Translations under genes and position numbers: made by a program | Part shown: positions 1 through 8,542 of the stretch, piece by piece | How the letters are laid out: the number at the start of each line of letters is the position of its first letter | Numbering within the stretch: position 1 is the stretch's first letter | Assembly: GCA_001769975.1 (NCBI GenBank) | Contig: MEPW01000026.1 | Coordinates: 1-37,346, forward strand | Reading direction: 5' to 3' | DNA length: 37,346 bases | From: Bdellovibrionales bacterium RIFOXYA1_FULL_36_14 | GTDB lineage: Bacteria > Bdellovibrionota > Bacteriovoracia > Bacteriovoracales > Bacteriovoracaceae | Notes under the pieces: model-generated | The model's input: the letters and a program-made list of their open reading frames with translations, nothing else | Databases searched by the model: none | Told to the model about the DNA's origin: nothing

Positions 1-36
1 AAGAAAGCTACAAAAAAAGTTGCTAAGAAAAAGTAA
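1..36 (+). CDS. C-terminal tail of a lysine-rich protein (partial)
   Basis: The window opens inside a reading frame that ends KKATKKVAKKK and a TAA stop, directly followed by a strong terminator. Lys/Ala/Thr-rich tails of this kind occur in histone-H1-like or HU-like DNA-binding proteins and in some RNA-binding proteins. Only eleven residues are visible, so the family cannot be named. The start lies outside the window. Confidence 0.6.
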   Translation, partial: KKATKKVAKKK

Positions 37-60
37 TCACTTTTTCAGGTGAAAAATCGA

Positions 61-92
61 AACGGCCTAGTTAATCTAGGCCGTTTTTTTTT
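61..92 (+). terminator. Rho-independent terminator
   Basis: AACGGCCTAG and CTAGGCCGTT form a perfect 10 bp stem around the loop TTAAT, followed by a run of T. It ends the transcript of the lysine-rich gene before miaB. Confidence 0.93.
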
Positions 93-151
93 GTGTAAAC
101 TTGGACAAAAACGTGTATATTCCGTCTTTTAGCACTACCAAGGGTGTAAAT

Positions 152-1516
152 ATGTTAAATAAAGAATCAATGGACTACCCTAGACGAAAAGTTTGGATAA
201 AAACTTTTGGTTGTCAGATGAATTATCATGATACCGAGCGAGTGCTTTCTCATTTGCAAAAGCTGAATTTTTTGCCTACCGATGATAAGAATGATGCTGA
301 CTTATTTTTGTTCAATACTTGTGCCATTAGAGCACTAGCTAATATGAAGTTTTATTCCCAACTTGGGGAACTTAAAGGTTTAAAAAAACAAAAAAATAAC
401 AATATCGTTATTGGTGTTTTGGGCTGCATCTCCCAAATTGAAGGCCATGAGCTCTTAAAAAAATATAAACATTTGGATTTTGCACTGGGTACGGATATGG
501 TTGATCAAATTCCAGAGGTTTTGTACCGGATTTATTCCGGTGAGAGCAAAATTGTTCTGGATGCTTTTGATAAAACTAGTGATTACTCGATTGAAACCAA
601 GATTACTCACCAATCTCCTCAAGCCTTCATTAACATAATGAAGGGGTGTAATAATTTTTGTACTTATTGTATTGTCCCTTATACCAGAGGCAGGGAAAAA
701 TCCAGACTTATAAGTGAAGTCGTTGCGGATATTCAAAGATTAGTGGAGCACAATGGGATTGAGGAAGTCACCTTACTTGGTCAAAACGTTAATTCTTTTG
801 GAAAAGAAAACCATGAAACCTTTCCTGAGCTGCTTAGCAGGGTTAACCAGATTGCTAGATTGAGGTTGATTAGGTATACGACCAGTCACCCAAAAGATTT
901 ATCCGATGAATTAATCAATGCTCATGGAAATCTTTCTAAATTAGCCTTGCATTTACATTTACCAGTGCAATCAGGATCAAATTCCGTGTTAGAACGCATG
1001 AATAGGAAATACACGAGGGAATCCTATTTGGAGTTGCTGGCAAAGCTTAGAACTGCTCAAAAGGATATTGTTATATCATCTGACATAATAGTCGGTTTTC
1101 CTGGCGAAACCGATGCAGAATATGAAGACACAATTGATTTACTCAAACAAGCAAGGTTTGATTTTATTTTTTCTTTTAAATTTTCCAAAAGACCGGGAAC
1201 GAAGGCCTTTTTAATGGAAGATTATCCTGATGATTTAGTTAAATCCAAAAGATTAAAAAAATTGCAGGATTTACAACTCAATATTCAAAATGAAATAAGG
1301 CAGGACATTGTTGGCAAAACGATGCAATTGTTGGTGGATGGAGTTGGAAAAATAGAAGGCAAGAAAAAATGGAAAGGTAGATCCAGCTGTAATCGAATAG
1401 TCCATTTTGATGGACCGGAAAAATCTGGATCACTTTTATATAAATGGGTGCTAGTCAAAATTACCTCATCAACAGCACTATCGTCTCAAGGTGAGTTTAT
1501 AAGTATTTGCGAATAA
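152..1516 (+). CDS. miaB: tRNA-2-methylthio-N6-dimethylallyladenosine synthase MiaB
   Basis: This radical-SAM methylthiotransferase adds a methylthio group to i6A37 in tRNAs reading UNN codons. The N-terminal UPF0004 domain carries the three cluster cysteines C21 (TFGCQMN), C57 (NTCAIR) and C92 (LGC). The radical-SAM motif CxxxCxxC is C166, C170 and C173 (GCNNFCTYC), and a TRAM-like region closes the protein. The 454-aa length is normal for MiaB. I chose the ATG at 152 because AAGGGTG lies just upstream; a TTG at 101 and an ATG at 170 are the alternatives. It follows a terminator, so it starts a new transcription unit. RimO and MtaB are the nearest relatives; the TFGCQMN and YTRGREKSR segments fit MiaB better. 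Confidence 0.93.
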   Translation: MLNKESMDYPRRKVWIKTFGCQMNYHDTERVLSHLQKLNFLPTDDKNDADLFLFNTCAIRALANMKFYSQLGELKGLKKQKNNNIVIGVLGCISQIEGHELLKKYKHLDFALGTDMVDQIPEVLYRIYSGESKIVLDAFDKTSDYSIETKITHQSPQAFINIMKGCNNFCTYCIVPYTRGREKSRLISEVVADIQRLVEHNGIEEVTLLGQNVNSFGKENHETFPELLSRVNQIARLRLIRYTTSHPKDLSDELINAHGNLSKLALHLHLPVQSGSNSVLERMNRKYTRESYLELLAKLRTAQKDIVISSDIIVGFPGETDAEYEDTIDLLKQARFDFIFSFKFSKRPGTKAFLMEDYPDDLVKSKRLKKLQDLQLNIQNEIRQDIVGKTMQLLVDGVGKIEGKKKWKGRSSCNRIVHFDGPEKSGSLLYKWVLVKITSSTALSSQGEFISICE

Positions 1517-1602
1517 AGAGGCAAAACTTACTCCACCACCTGTTTTTTCCCACTTATTTTTTTAATTTAGGTTGCGCTATAATGGATCGAAGTGCAAAGA
1601 TT

Positions 1603-2229
1603 ATGAAAAAACTTTACTTCCTTATAATATTCAATTTTATGTTAGTCATTATCCCATCCACAGGATATGGACGATTTGATATCTCAACAGATGCTAGTTA
1701 CTCCAAGCAAGTGTACGGTGATAACAAGGTCAATGCCTTGAGAACGAGATCCTATGGTGGATCATTTGCCTATTATTTCTACTATTTAACCGCATTTGAA
1801 GTGAATTATATTTATGATCAAACCACTAACTCCGAGGTGATTAACTACAAAGTAACGGAAACTGATTATACACTAAAATCGGCAGAGTCGGAGCTGATAT
1901 CAGAAGTAATCAGTGTAGGATTAAGACAAGCCTTTAGCCGCCCAGAAGCGAGAATCAGACCGACAGTTTCTCTGGGATATGCTTATCGGATGTATCGAGA
2001 TAAAAGATCATACCATTATAAAAATGACATAAATGGCAGTGATATATTTTTAAATGACAAAGGACCACTTTCCAAACAAAATTCTTTTTTTTCGGCATTT
2101 GGCATACAGTTAAGATTAATTGGACAGTTTTATTTAAGAGGATCGGTTCAGACAGTTTTTGCTTTTTTTAGACCGAGTTTGGCCAGTGACTATTTGAAAT
2201 ATTCGGCAGGCTTCTTATGTTCTTTTTAA
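1603..2229 (+). CDS. Small outer-membrane beta-barrel-like protein with signal peptide
   Basis: The 208-aa product starts MKKLYFLIIFNFM with a hydrophobic signal peptide ending near TGYG. It continues as alternating polar and aromatic strands (for example SYGGSFAYYFYYLTAFEV and FYLRGSVQTVFAFF) and ends in phenylalanine, as outer-membrane barrels usually do. I place the start at 1603 because upstream in-frame starts (TTG 1507, ATG 1582) put polar sequence before the signal peptide. A perfect TATAAT lies at 1578-1583, but no good -35 accompanies it. The last 13 bases overlap the next gene, suggesting coupled translation. The substrate and function are unknown. Confidence 0.6.
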   Translation: MKKLYFLIIFNFMLVIIPSTGYGRFDISTDASYSKQVYGDNKVNALRTRSYGGSFAYYFYYLTAFEVNYIYDQTTNSEVINYKVTETDYTLKSAESELISEVISVGLRQAFSRPEARIRPTVSLGYAYRMYRDKRSYHYKNDINGSDIFLNDKGPLSKQNSFFSAFGIQLRLIGQFYLRGSVQTVFAFFRPSLASDYLKYSAGFLCSF

Positions 2230-3275
2230 AATTTTTTACCCTGATGATGTCGCTGTTTTTTTTCTCATGTGCTAAAATCGGGTACGTATATGATCAAGGT
2301 ATTGGGCAGATGTCTATTTTGAGAGAAGGGGTAGACAATGAATTAGTTTTAAATAATCCCCAAATACCAGAGATTCAAAAAGAAAAGATAAAAAAAATTG
2401 AACAATATAAAAAATATTTTTTTGAATATTTCCAAAAACCTGTCAGCAAAATATATTCTAAAACAACTTTTTTAAAAACTAAGTCGGTAAGTCATATGGT
2501 GGTAATTTCGCCCTACAATAAAGTGGAAGCTTTAAAGGAATGCTTTTGGATGGTGGGATGTTTTCCATACCTAAGCTTTTTTGAAGAAGAAAAGGCTAAA
2601 GAGTATGCTGAAAAAAAGAGGAAGCAGGAATTTATTACTTATGAAAGACCAGTCTATGCTTATTCGACGCTTAATTATTTTACCGATACTATTTTAAGTT
2701 CTTTCTTCTATTATGAGGGTGAACAATTAGCGGAGCTCATCTTTCATGAGCTTTTTCATACCATTTTTTTTATAAAAGATGATGTGGATTTGAGCGAAAA
2801 CCTGGCCCAATATTTTGGATTGGAACTGCAATTTGAGTTTTTTAAGGTTTATGGACAAGAAAAAAGTGTGAGGGTTAAACAAGAGAGTGATCTCTTTAAA
2901 TTAAGACAAAAAGTGCTTGAAAGGATTGATGATCTAAATAGATTGTATGAAGAAAAGCAACCTCCAGGTGTAAAGGAAGCTTCGCTGATTTTGGATAATT
3001 TTCTAAAAGATGATTTCTATCCAAGCATGGAAAAATATTGTCAAGAAATACAAATTGATAAAAAAATTTGTTTTCCTTTAGGCGTAAAATGGAATAATGC
3101 TAGCTTTGCAGCTTATATGACTTACGAAAAAAATATTGAACAAATAAGAATACTGCATGAAAAAACCAATAAAAATTTGAAAGAATTTTTTGAATATTTG
3201 GTGGTAGAATACGAAAAGTTTCAAAATCAGGATGCTAAGGAAACATTTGCAGAGTATTTGTTTGAAACTAAGTAG
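2217..3275 (+). CDS. Predicted aminopeptidase lipoprotein (PF10023-like, HExxH)
   Basis: The 352-aa protein has a lipoprotein signal with the lipidated cysteine at position 18 (FFFSCAK), so it is probably anchored to a membrane facing the periplasm. The segments YSTLNYFTDTILSSFFYY and LAELIFHELFHTIFF match the predicted aminopeptidase family (formerly DUF2265). The zinc site HELFH is at residues 177-181, and SENLAQ supplies the likely third ligand, Glu194. It overlaps the preceding outer-membrane gene by 13 bp and probably shares its mRNA. The metalloprotease class is well supported. The substrate is not known, and the aminopeptidase name rests on family annotation only. Confidence 0.8.
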   Translation: MFFLKFFTLMMSLFFFSCAKIGYVYDQGIGQMSILREGVDNELVLNNPQIPEIQKEKIKKIEQYKKYFFEYFQKPVSKIYSKTTFLKTKSVSHMVVISPYNKVEALKECFWMVGCFPYLSFFEEEKAKEYAEKKRKQEFITYERPVYAYSTLNYFTDTILSSFFYYEGEQLAELIFHELFHTIFFIKDDVDLSENLAQYFGLELQFEFFKVYGQEKSVRVKQESDLFKLRQKVLERIDDLNRLYEEKQPPGVKEASLILDNFLKDDFYPSMEKYCQEIQIDKKICFPLGVKWNNASFAAYMTYEKNIEQIRILHEKTNKNLKEFFEYLVVEYEKFQNQDAKETFAEYLFETK

Positions 3276-3305
3276 CTAGCTTTTCATCCAAGGACGATAA
3301 ACCCC

Positions 3306-4253
3306 ATGAAGCATATACTTTTTATTGATCAACTTTCTAAACTGACTTTAAAAAAAGACACGTCGCTTATGATTGCGCTCACACTTAAAGCAAATCAGAT
3401 TCCCACCTGGCTTTTGTTTGAGGAAGACCTTTATTGGAACAACTTAAGGGAACCACTGGAATTGAATGTTTATGATTTTAGTGGATCGATAGATCCAGAA
3501 AGTTATTATCTTCATGATTTTAGATTGCTTGATAAAAAAAGAATAAAGCTTGAAGCGGGCGATATAGTGCATATGAGGATTGATCCGCCTTTTGATTTGA
3601 AATATCTCCGGTTTTTATGGATCTTAAAGGCCATGAAAAAAAATGGTATCAGGGTCATTAATGATCCTGAAGGAATCCTTTGTTATAATGAGAAGCTTTA
3701 TGCATATGAGCAAAAGGAGGCCATGGATACTTATGTGGGAAGATCATCACAAGAGTTGGATCTTTTTTTAAATAAGCTGAAAAATCAAGGTCTGGATGAA
3801 GTGATTATGAAGCCACTCGATTTGTATCAGGGGATCGGGGTTGAAAAAGTTTCACTGTCTCATGCACCAAGATTTTTTTTAGAAAAAACCCAAAGTTTGC
3901 AAGGGCCAGTCATAGTCCAGCCATTTTATAAAGAAGTTTTTAAAGGTGAGATAAGAAGTATTTTTTTTAATGGGACTGAGCTTGGCAATATTCTAAAAAT
4001 TCCCAGGAAAGGTGAATTCCTGGCCAATATTGCTAGAGGAGCACACTACGAATTAGTGGAACTTACACCAAAGCAATCCCATGTTTGTCAAAGAATCAGT
4101 AAAGAACTTTTGGACAAAGGAATTAACCTGATTGCTTTTGATATACTTGGCGATTATATTTCCGAAGTTAACATTACTTGTCCAGGACTACTAGTGGAAG
4201 TTTCTTCAGCCTATCAGATGAATCTGGCAAAAAAAATGATTGATCTGATATAA
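3306..4253 (+). CDS. gshB: Glutathione synthetase-like ATP-grasp protein
   Basis: GshB joins gamma-glutamylcysteine and glycine using ATP. The 315-aa length matches the family. The N-terminal domain has the typical DIVHMRIDPPFD and VINDPEGILCYNEKLY segments. The ATP-grasp domain has VIMKPLDLYQGIGV, GEIRSIFFNGTELG, IPRKGEFLANIARGA and a closing EVNITCPG. The glycine-rich loop is LYQGIG rather than the usual GMGG, so substrate specificity could have drifted. AAGGA at 3290-3294 is the nearest ribosome-binding site. A glyoxalase I elsewhere in the window would use its product. The gene converges on the 4262-4948 lipoprotein with only 8 bp between stop codons and no visible terminator. Confidence 0.78.
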   Translation: MKHILFIDQLSKLTLKKDTSLMIALTLKANQIPTWLLFEEDLYWNNLREPLELNVYDFSGSIDPESYYLHDFRLLDKKRIKLEAGDIVHMRIDPPFDLKYLRFLWILKAMKKNGIRVINDPEGILCYNEKLYAYEQKEAMDTYVGRSSQELDLFLNKLKNQGLDEVIMKPLDLYQGIGVEKVSLSHAPRFFLEKTQSLQGPVIVQPFYKEVFKGEIRSIFFNGTELGNILKIPRKGEFLANIARGAHYELVELTPKQSHVCQRISKELLDKGINLIAFDILGDYISEVNITCPGLLVEVSSAYQMNLAKKMIDLI

Positions 4254-4261
4254 AGTGAAAA

Positions 4262-4948
4262 TCAAAATGAGTTGGTATAATCGGTGGCGAGTTCAACTGA
4301 AAAGGAATAGCATTCAGTTCTAGGAACTGGCCAATAAGGACACACGTCAGGATGTCCTGGTTCTCTAATGCATCCACCATTGGATGAAATTGGGGTTATG
4401 ACTTCAATTACATAATAACCATTGGTTTGAGGAAAATCAGCCAAATCTCCAAAACGTAGTATGGCAGAATAACCGGTAGTAGCATTGGTTTCAAAAGCCA
4501 TACTTTTATAGACACTTGAACCGGCTGCTTTAATGCGAACGGTGCCTTTTAGTTTGGTATATGGAAAACTGACATAGTGGCAAATCACTCCATTATCGTC
4601 GATAGTGTCTTTCGCGGGAGGAGATTCTTTTTTTATTCTGACATCAAATTTTACATCAGTTTGCATAACACTACTGGGGATATTCATAGCTTCACTACTC
4701 CAAACGTAGGTTCCGTTGTACGCACTATTTTCTAGTCCATGGGCCACAACTGGGCTAAAAGTGTAGGGTGGTCTGCCGGGTCCAGCTGTTCCAGTGGGTG
4801 TTGGATAAGGGTAATAAGTATAGGAGGGCGTAGGTGTTGCACCGACTGGGTTGGTGGTAGTTTTAGTGGATCTTTTATTTGTCTTGGTTTCAAAACAGCC
4901 AGTAAGAGTAAGAGCACTAATCAACAAAATCAAAAAAGCAGTTTTCAT
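4262..4948 (-). CDS. Lipoprotein of unknown function with Thr/Pro-rich linker
   Basis: The 228-aa product begins with a clear lipoprotein signal ending LTGC (Cys18). A low-complexity stretch rich in Thr, Pro and Tyr follows (about residues 24-62), typical of a flexible spacer lifting a domain off the membrane. The C-terminal part, about residues 70-228, contains five cysteines (for example GVICHYVSF and GGCIREPGHPDVC) that could form disulfides, so an exported location is likely. I do not recognise a family. It stands alone, facing an AT-rich upstream region. Confidence 0.7.
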   Translation of the reverse strand: MKTAFLILLISALTLTGCFETKTNKRSTKTTTNPVGATPTPSYTYYPYPTPTGTAGPGRPPYTFSPVVAHGLENSAYNGTYVWSSEAMNIPSSVMQTDVKFDVRIKKESPPAKDTIDDNGVICHYVSFPYTKLKGTVRIKAAGSSVYKSMAFETNATTGYSAILRFGDLADFPQTNGYYVIEVITPISSNGGCIREPGHPDVCPYWPVPRTECYSFSVELATDYTNSF

Positions 4949-5209
4949 AACTATTCCTTTTACCTTTAGTTATCCTCAAGTATTTATCGTAATATTTTTT
5001 ACTTAAGTTAAATTTATCGTTGGTTTTTTTTAGAAATGATCAATAATTTCATTCTTTCCGAGTGATGTGGTCAAGTATGTAAAATAGTAGGTTAAATTTA
5101 TGGGTATATTTACACGCAAAATCAATGTATTAACTTGTGCTTAAGTGGTATACCTAAACCCCTTCTTGATTAGATTACAGATACCTGTTAGAATGCCGTA
5201 GGAGCGAAT
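4949..5209. other. AT-rich intergenic region between divergent genes
   Basis: These 261 bases separate the lipoprotein gene (minus) from the sigma-factor-like gene (plus). I see no coding sequence. On the minus strand, two CGATAAAT-type hexamers near 4980-5020 resemble sigma-28 -10 elements but lack a convincing -35. On the plus strand a sigma-70-like promoter is annotated separately. Confidence 0.5.
5166..5194 (+). promoter_or_regulatory. Candidate sigma-70 promoter for the sigma/anti-sigma pair
   Basis: TTGATT and TAGAAT are separated by 17 bp. Transcription would start around 5201, so close to the AGGAG at 5200-5204 that the site would be partly lost. The promoter may therefore be fortuitous, or the true start of the transcript may lie upstream. 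Confidence 0.35.
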
Positions 5210-5695
5210 TTGTTCAATATGAAGATACTCGAATCGTTTTTGCTGGATAACAATAAAATATTTTTTGGATTTGCGTATTCATTACTGTCTGATGACTTGC
5301 AAGCACAGCAAGTAGTAATTGATGCAATTTATGTTTTAAATTTAAAAAAATCAGATTTGGTTGAAAATTTGTTAGCCACCACAGAAAATTCCACCCAAGT
5401 TGATATTTTGGCGCAGATTAATAAATTTATTTTGACGCAGATTTTTACAATTAGTCAAAAAAGAATCATTCATTTGAAAAATTCTATTGCATTAGACAAC
5501 AGTTTTTTAGCCTTTTACAATTTGAATACTGCTAAAAGAGCACTGCTCTATCTAAAATATAAAACGCAGACCACTTTCTCAGATATAGCGGAAATCGTAG
5601 GTGTGAACGAATTTGAACTGATGGGGCTTTTATCTACAGCTCAAAAAAATCTGATGGAAAATATGGGTCATGATACAAAACATATATTTGCGTAA
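5210..5695 (+). CDS. ECF-type sigma-factor-like protein
   Basis: The 161-aa length is right for an extracytoplasmic-function sigma factor. The N-terminal part (IFFGFAYSLLSDDLQAQQVV, about residues 18-37) resembles region 2, which binds the -10 element. The C-terminal part resembles region 4, the -35 reader, with a helix-turn-helix around FSDIAEIVGVNEFELMGLL. Both regions are divergent, which lowers confidence. Support comes from the next gene, which has a zinc anti-sigma motif. I keep the TTG start because AGGAG lies five bases before it; the ATG at 5219 would be 14 bases away. The pair probably forms one operon. The target genes cannot be read from this sequence. Confidence 0.62.
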   Translation: MFNMKILESFLLDNNKIFFGFAYSLLSDDLQAQQVVIDAIYVLNLKKSDLVENLLATTENSTQVDILAQINKFILTQIFTISQKRIIHLKNSIALDNSFLAFYNLNTAKRALLYLKYKTQTTFSDIAEIVGVNEFELMGLLSTAQKNLMENMGHDTKHIFA

Positions 5696-5713
5696 AGGGG
5701 ATTAAATTAAAGT

Positions 5714-6139
5714 ATGAACACTGAGATGTTAAGAAGTTCGCTAAAAAGAGAAATTGCCAAAGATATTAAGAAGAATAAGACGGAAGAGGTTTTGGGACAA
5801 CCGGACTCAGACCCTCTAAGTAGAAGCGAGGTTTGCTTACATTCCAGAAAATTGTTTAGTTTGATTAATTGTGATGACAATTCTAGTTCATTAGATTTCA
5901 TGAAGAGACATTTTCAGCAATGTGGATTTTGTCAAAATCAATATTATAGGCTTTTAGAATTGAAAGCAGACATTATTAAAAATATTCCAAATGCAATGCC
6001 GGATAAAAAGATGCAAGACTCTTATGCTATGGAAATTAGTGAGTTACTTAATAAACTTGAAAGCACCAGAAGGTTTTGTGTTAAGCCGAAAATGTTAATA
6101 GATAAAATTTTCTCGTTGTTTAGTATTTTGAATCATTAA
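5714..6139 (+). CDS. Putative zinc-binding anti-sigma factor (ZAS-type)
   Basis: The 141-aa protein contains H66-FQQ-C70-GF-C73, the HxxxCxxC signature of zinc-containing anti-sigma (ZAS) domains, which hold ECF sigma factors inactive until redox or envelope stress. Further cysteines at 41 and 53 could complete metal binding. No membrane segment is visible, so it would be a soluble cytoplasmic type. The gene begins 18 bp after the sigma-like gene, with AAAGGGG upstream. Its last 20 bases overlap the end of the convergent TonB-like gene. The assignment rests on the motif and the neighbour, as the rest of the sequence is not diagnostic. Confidence 0.65.
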   Translation: MNTEMLRSSLKREIAKDIKKNKTEEVLGQPDSDPLSRSEVCLHSRKLFSLINCDDNSSSLDFMKRHFQQCGFCQNQYYRLLELKADIIKNIPNAMPDKKMQDSYAMEISELLNKLESTRRFCVKPKMLIDKIFSLFSILNH

Positions 6140-6983
6140 AAACTAATTGAAAATAGATAGAAAATTCTTTGTTTTTTACGAGCGCTACTGGAGGATTTGG
6201 TAATACCAAATCCTTAAGGGTATCATCAAACAATTCTTGAATATGGTCGTTGCTAGACCACTTTAAAATTTTAATTGCCACAATGTGTCCCAATGAATCG
6301 TAAGTTACTCTGCCAGTTAGAACATGATTTTCCGTTTGCACCGCTTTTTCCAATGTAGGTCTTAGCTTGGATAATCGATTGTAATTTTTAATAAATGAGT
6401 TGAAGTAAGTAAGATAGGTTCTTTTTTGAAAACTATAAAACATTTTTTCCATAGAGTTAAGTTCGTCTTCACGCACTCCCTCTGGAGAGATAAAATCAAT
6501 GTTGAAAGACGTTCGACGATAAGTCTCGGGGGCAGAGTAAGCAACGTTATGTTCAGAGATGATTTTTTGCGCCGAAATATTTTTTTTAGCCATTCTTTTT
6601 ATAAGGGACAATTCAGCGTTTTTTTGATGAAGGTCATTGTCCTTAAGCAAATTCAAGGAGGCATTGTTTGCAATTTCTTTTTTTAATGCTTCTAGGGATA
6701 ATTTGGATATTCTACTGGCAGAACGTGGCATGGGAGGTGGCTTTAACGAAAAATTTTTTGAACCATTCTTAATACCCAAGCGTTTTAGTTGTTCAAATTG
6801 ATCCTTGTCTAATTGCTCCAGTGAAATGGTTTTTTTATCCATTTCGATTAAATCAAAATTGGAAATGTTGAGAAACTTTCCCCCCAGCATTAAAAATACC
6901 AGGCAAATTAAGTGGGCCATAAGTGAGAGACTAAGCGGCCTTTTTAAAAAATCGAATATATAATTAAACCACATACAGTTCAT
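6120..6983 (-). CDS. TonB-like energy-transducer protein
   Basis: The 287-aa protein has one N-terminal membrane anchor (about residues 17-40, LSLSLMAHLICLVFLML). A periplasmic stretch with a PPPMPRSASR segment and a long helical, charged region follow. The C-terminal domain (about residues 220-285, starting TGRVTYDSLGHIVAIKILKW) has the pattern of TonB C-terminal domains, which contact outer-membrane receptors. TonB proteins pass proton-motive energy from ExbBD to transporters; no exbBD genes are in the window. The proline-rich spacer is short for TonB. Many delta-type bacteria carry numerous TonB-like proteins of unclear role, so iron uptake should not be assumed. Confidence 0.6.
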   Translation of the reverse strand: MNCMWFNYIFDFLKRPLSLSLMAHLICLVFLMLGGKFLNISNFDLIEMDKKTISLEQLDKDQFEQLKRLGIKNGSKNFSLKPPPMPRSASRISKLSLEALKKEIANNASLNLLKDNDLHQKNAELSLIKRMAKKNISAQKIISEHNVAYSAPETYRRTSFNIDFISPEGVREDELNSMEKMFYSFQKRTYLTYFNSFIKNYNRLSKLRPTLEKAVQTENHVLTGRVTYDSLGHIVAIKILKWSSNDHIQELFDDTLKDLVLPNPPVALVKNKEFSIYFQLVFNDSKY

Positions 6984-7050
6984 TAGCTTATAATGATTCC
7001 CATTACTTTTGTAGTTGTTTGTATTAATACCGGGTAATTTTGTCGAGTTC

Positions 7051-7078
7051 TTGACTCTTGTTGTATCATTAGTAATAA
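7051..7078 (+). promoter_or_regulatory. Candidate sigma-70 promoter
   Basis: TTGACT and TAATAA are 16 bp apart, about 60 bp before the start codon of the membrane sensor-like gene at 7139. Spacing is acceptable but one base short of ideal. Confidence 0.4.
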
Positions 7079-7138
7079 TTAAGTATGTTGCCCTTGTGTC
7101 AATTATTGACTTTAGGTGGGCGGCGAGGGGTTAACTCC

Positions 7139-8542
7139 ATGGACAAGATGTTTAGTGGAAATATATCAAGGAAGATCGTCTTTACTCAAATTGTTTGTTT
7201 GTTTGGTTTTTTTGGCGCTTTATTATTCCAACAGATAAATTCGTCGAAAATTCAGTCCACTTATATGATGTCAGATGGGGTGACAGTCTGCTTTTCCAGG
7301 CTGGCCCAGACTTATACTGCAGGTTTATTAAAGCTTACCAATTCCCCATATTTGAAGAATGACTTCATTAAAAGAACTGAAGAATGTTTTGGACAGTCCA
7401 CAGTTTCCCTGGAAAATTCGTTGTCTAATACATTTAATGAATCAAAGGATTCATTAAATCAGTTGATGTCGGGAGTGCATTGGTTTCATGAAAAAATAAT
7501 TGCAGGGCCCAGTGGTTTAATTGATTCTAAACATTTTGGTACGCAAATTAATTCTCGGTATAGTAAGCTTGAAGCGACCAAGGAGAGTATCGTATCTTCA
7601 CTTGATAAAAATTTAACAAAGTATTTAAACTTGGGCAAATATGCTTTGATGGCGGTTTTTATTTTGGGATTTATCTTTTTATTTTCAACTATTTTTCTAA
7701 CGATGGGAGAAATTAAAAGAAGAAGGAAGCTCCAGCAAATTGAATCGGTTGCCTCACAAGAGCTTTTGAAAGGAGACGAACTGATACTTGATCATGTCTT
7801 ACAGGTGGTGAGTGATGCTTTGCTTGATGTGAATTTAATAACCACTAGAGATATGTTTGTTAAATTTTATAATAACGTGGTAACTGGCCGGATTAGTTCT
7901 TTTGTTCGTCCAAGTTATATTGAAAAACATTTGCATGAGGAGTTGGTGACACCAACCCAGGCCAAACAGAAATCAAGCAGTGAGCGACCGGTGGAGAATG
8001 CTGCTAATGAAATTGTTCAATCAGATTTGATCAATGTGCAATTGGAAGACGTTTTAACCAACGTTATTGACAGTATGGCTGGCTATCTGTTTACGCGAGG
8101 GGTTTTCCTTGATCTGGATATTGAGGAAAACCTATGGGTCCAAGCCTCGAAGGAAGGACTTGAGCAAATTGTGTTCCAGTTAATTTCTTATTTGAGTAAA
8201 GGCGATAATAATGAGGAGAGCTCTAAGAAGATTACCATTAAAGCCTCTTTAAAAGATCAAAAAGTTGAAATCAATTTAATTAATAAAAGTAATGTGTTTA
8301 ATGCTGAGCTATTAAATAGTATTAATTCACCTTTTATGACTGATAATTCATGTCTACAGATTGCCAAATCTTTAATGAATGAATTTGATGCTGAAATAGA
8401 TTTTTCCAATCAATTTTCCCATACAGGCGAACAAATGGATGGGGTCGTACGATTGGTGTTTGAACCAGGTACTAGGGAAAAAAGATTGATGGGTATCAAA
8501 AAAGGAAAGAAAAAAGATTTGATAAGGGACATGTCAAATTAG
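7139..8542 (+). CDS. Membrane sensor-like protein with degenerate histidine-kinase ATPase region
   Basis: The 467-aa protein has two membrane segments (about residues 13-30 and 169-188) that bracket a periplasmic sensor region of about 138 residues, the usual plan of a membrane sensor kinase. The cytoplasmic half lacks a clear H-box. The C-terminal part (about residues 320-440) keeps only an outline of a GHKL ATPase fold: EGLEQIVFQLISYLS sits where the N-box should be, but its asparagine is missing and no G-box is evident. It is likely a pseudokinase or scaffold. The start at 7139 is preceded by GAGGGG. Its stop overlaps the convergent ChaN-like gene by four bases (TTAG). Confidence 0.55.
   Translation: MDKMFSGNISRKIVFTQIVCLFGFFGALLFQQINSSKIQSTYMMSDGVTVCFSRLAQTYTAGLLKLTNSPYLKNDFIKRTEECFGQSTVSLENSLSNTFNESKDSLNQLMSGVHWFHEKIIAGPSGLIDSKHFGTQINSRYSKLEATKESIVSSLDKNLTKYLNLGKYALMAVFILGFIFLFSTIFLTMGEIKRRRKLQQIESVASQELLKGDELILDHVLQVVSDALLDVNLITTRDMFVKFYNNVVTGRISSFVRPSYIEKHLHEELVTPTQAKQKSSSERPVENAANEIVQSDLINVQLEDVLTNVIDSMAGYLFTRGVFLDLDIEENLWVQASKEGLEQIVFQLISYLSKGDNNEESSKKITIKASLKDQKVEINLINKSNVFNAELLNSINSPFMTDNSCLQIAKSLMNEFDAEIDFSNQFSHTGEQMDGVVRLVFEPGTREKRLMGIKKGKKKDLIRDMSN

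Noticed and set aside
101-151. TTG start extending MiaB by 17 residues
   Set aside because: It begins only nine bases after the terminator T run and has no ribosome-binding site; the ATG at 152 has AAGGGTG upstream.
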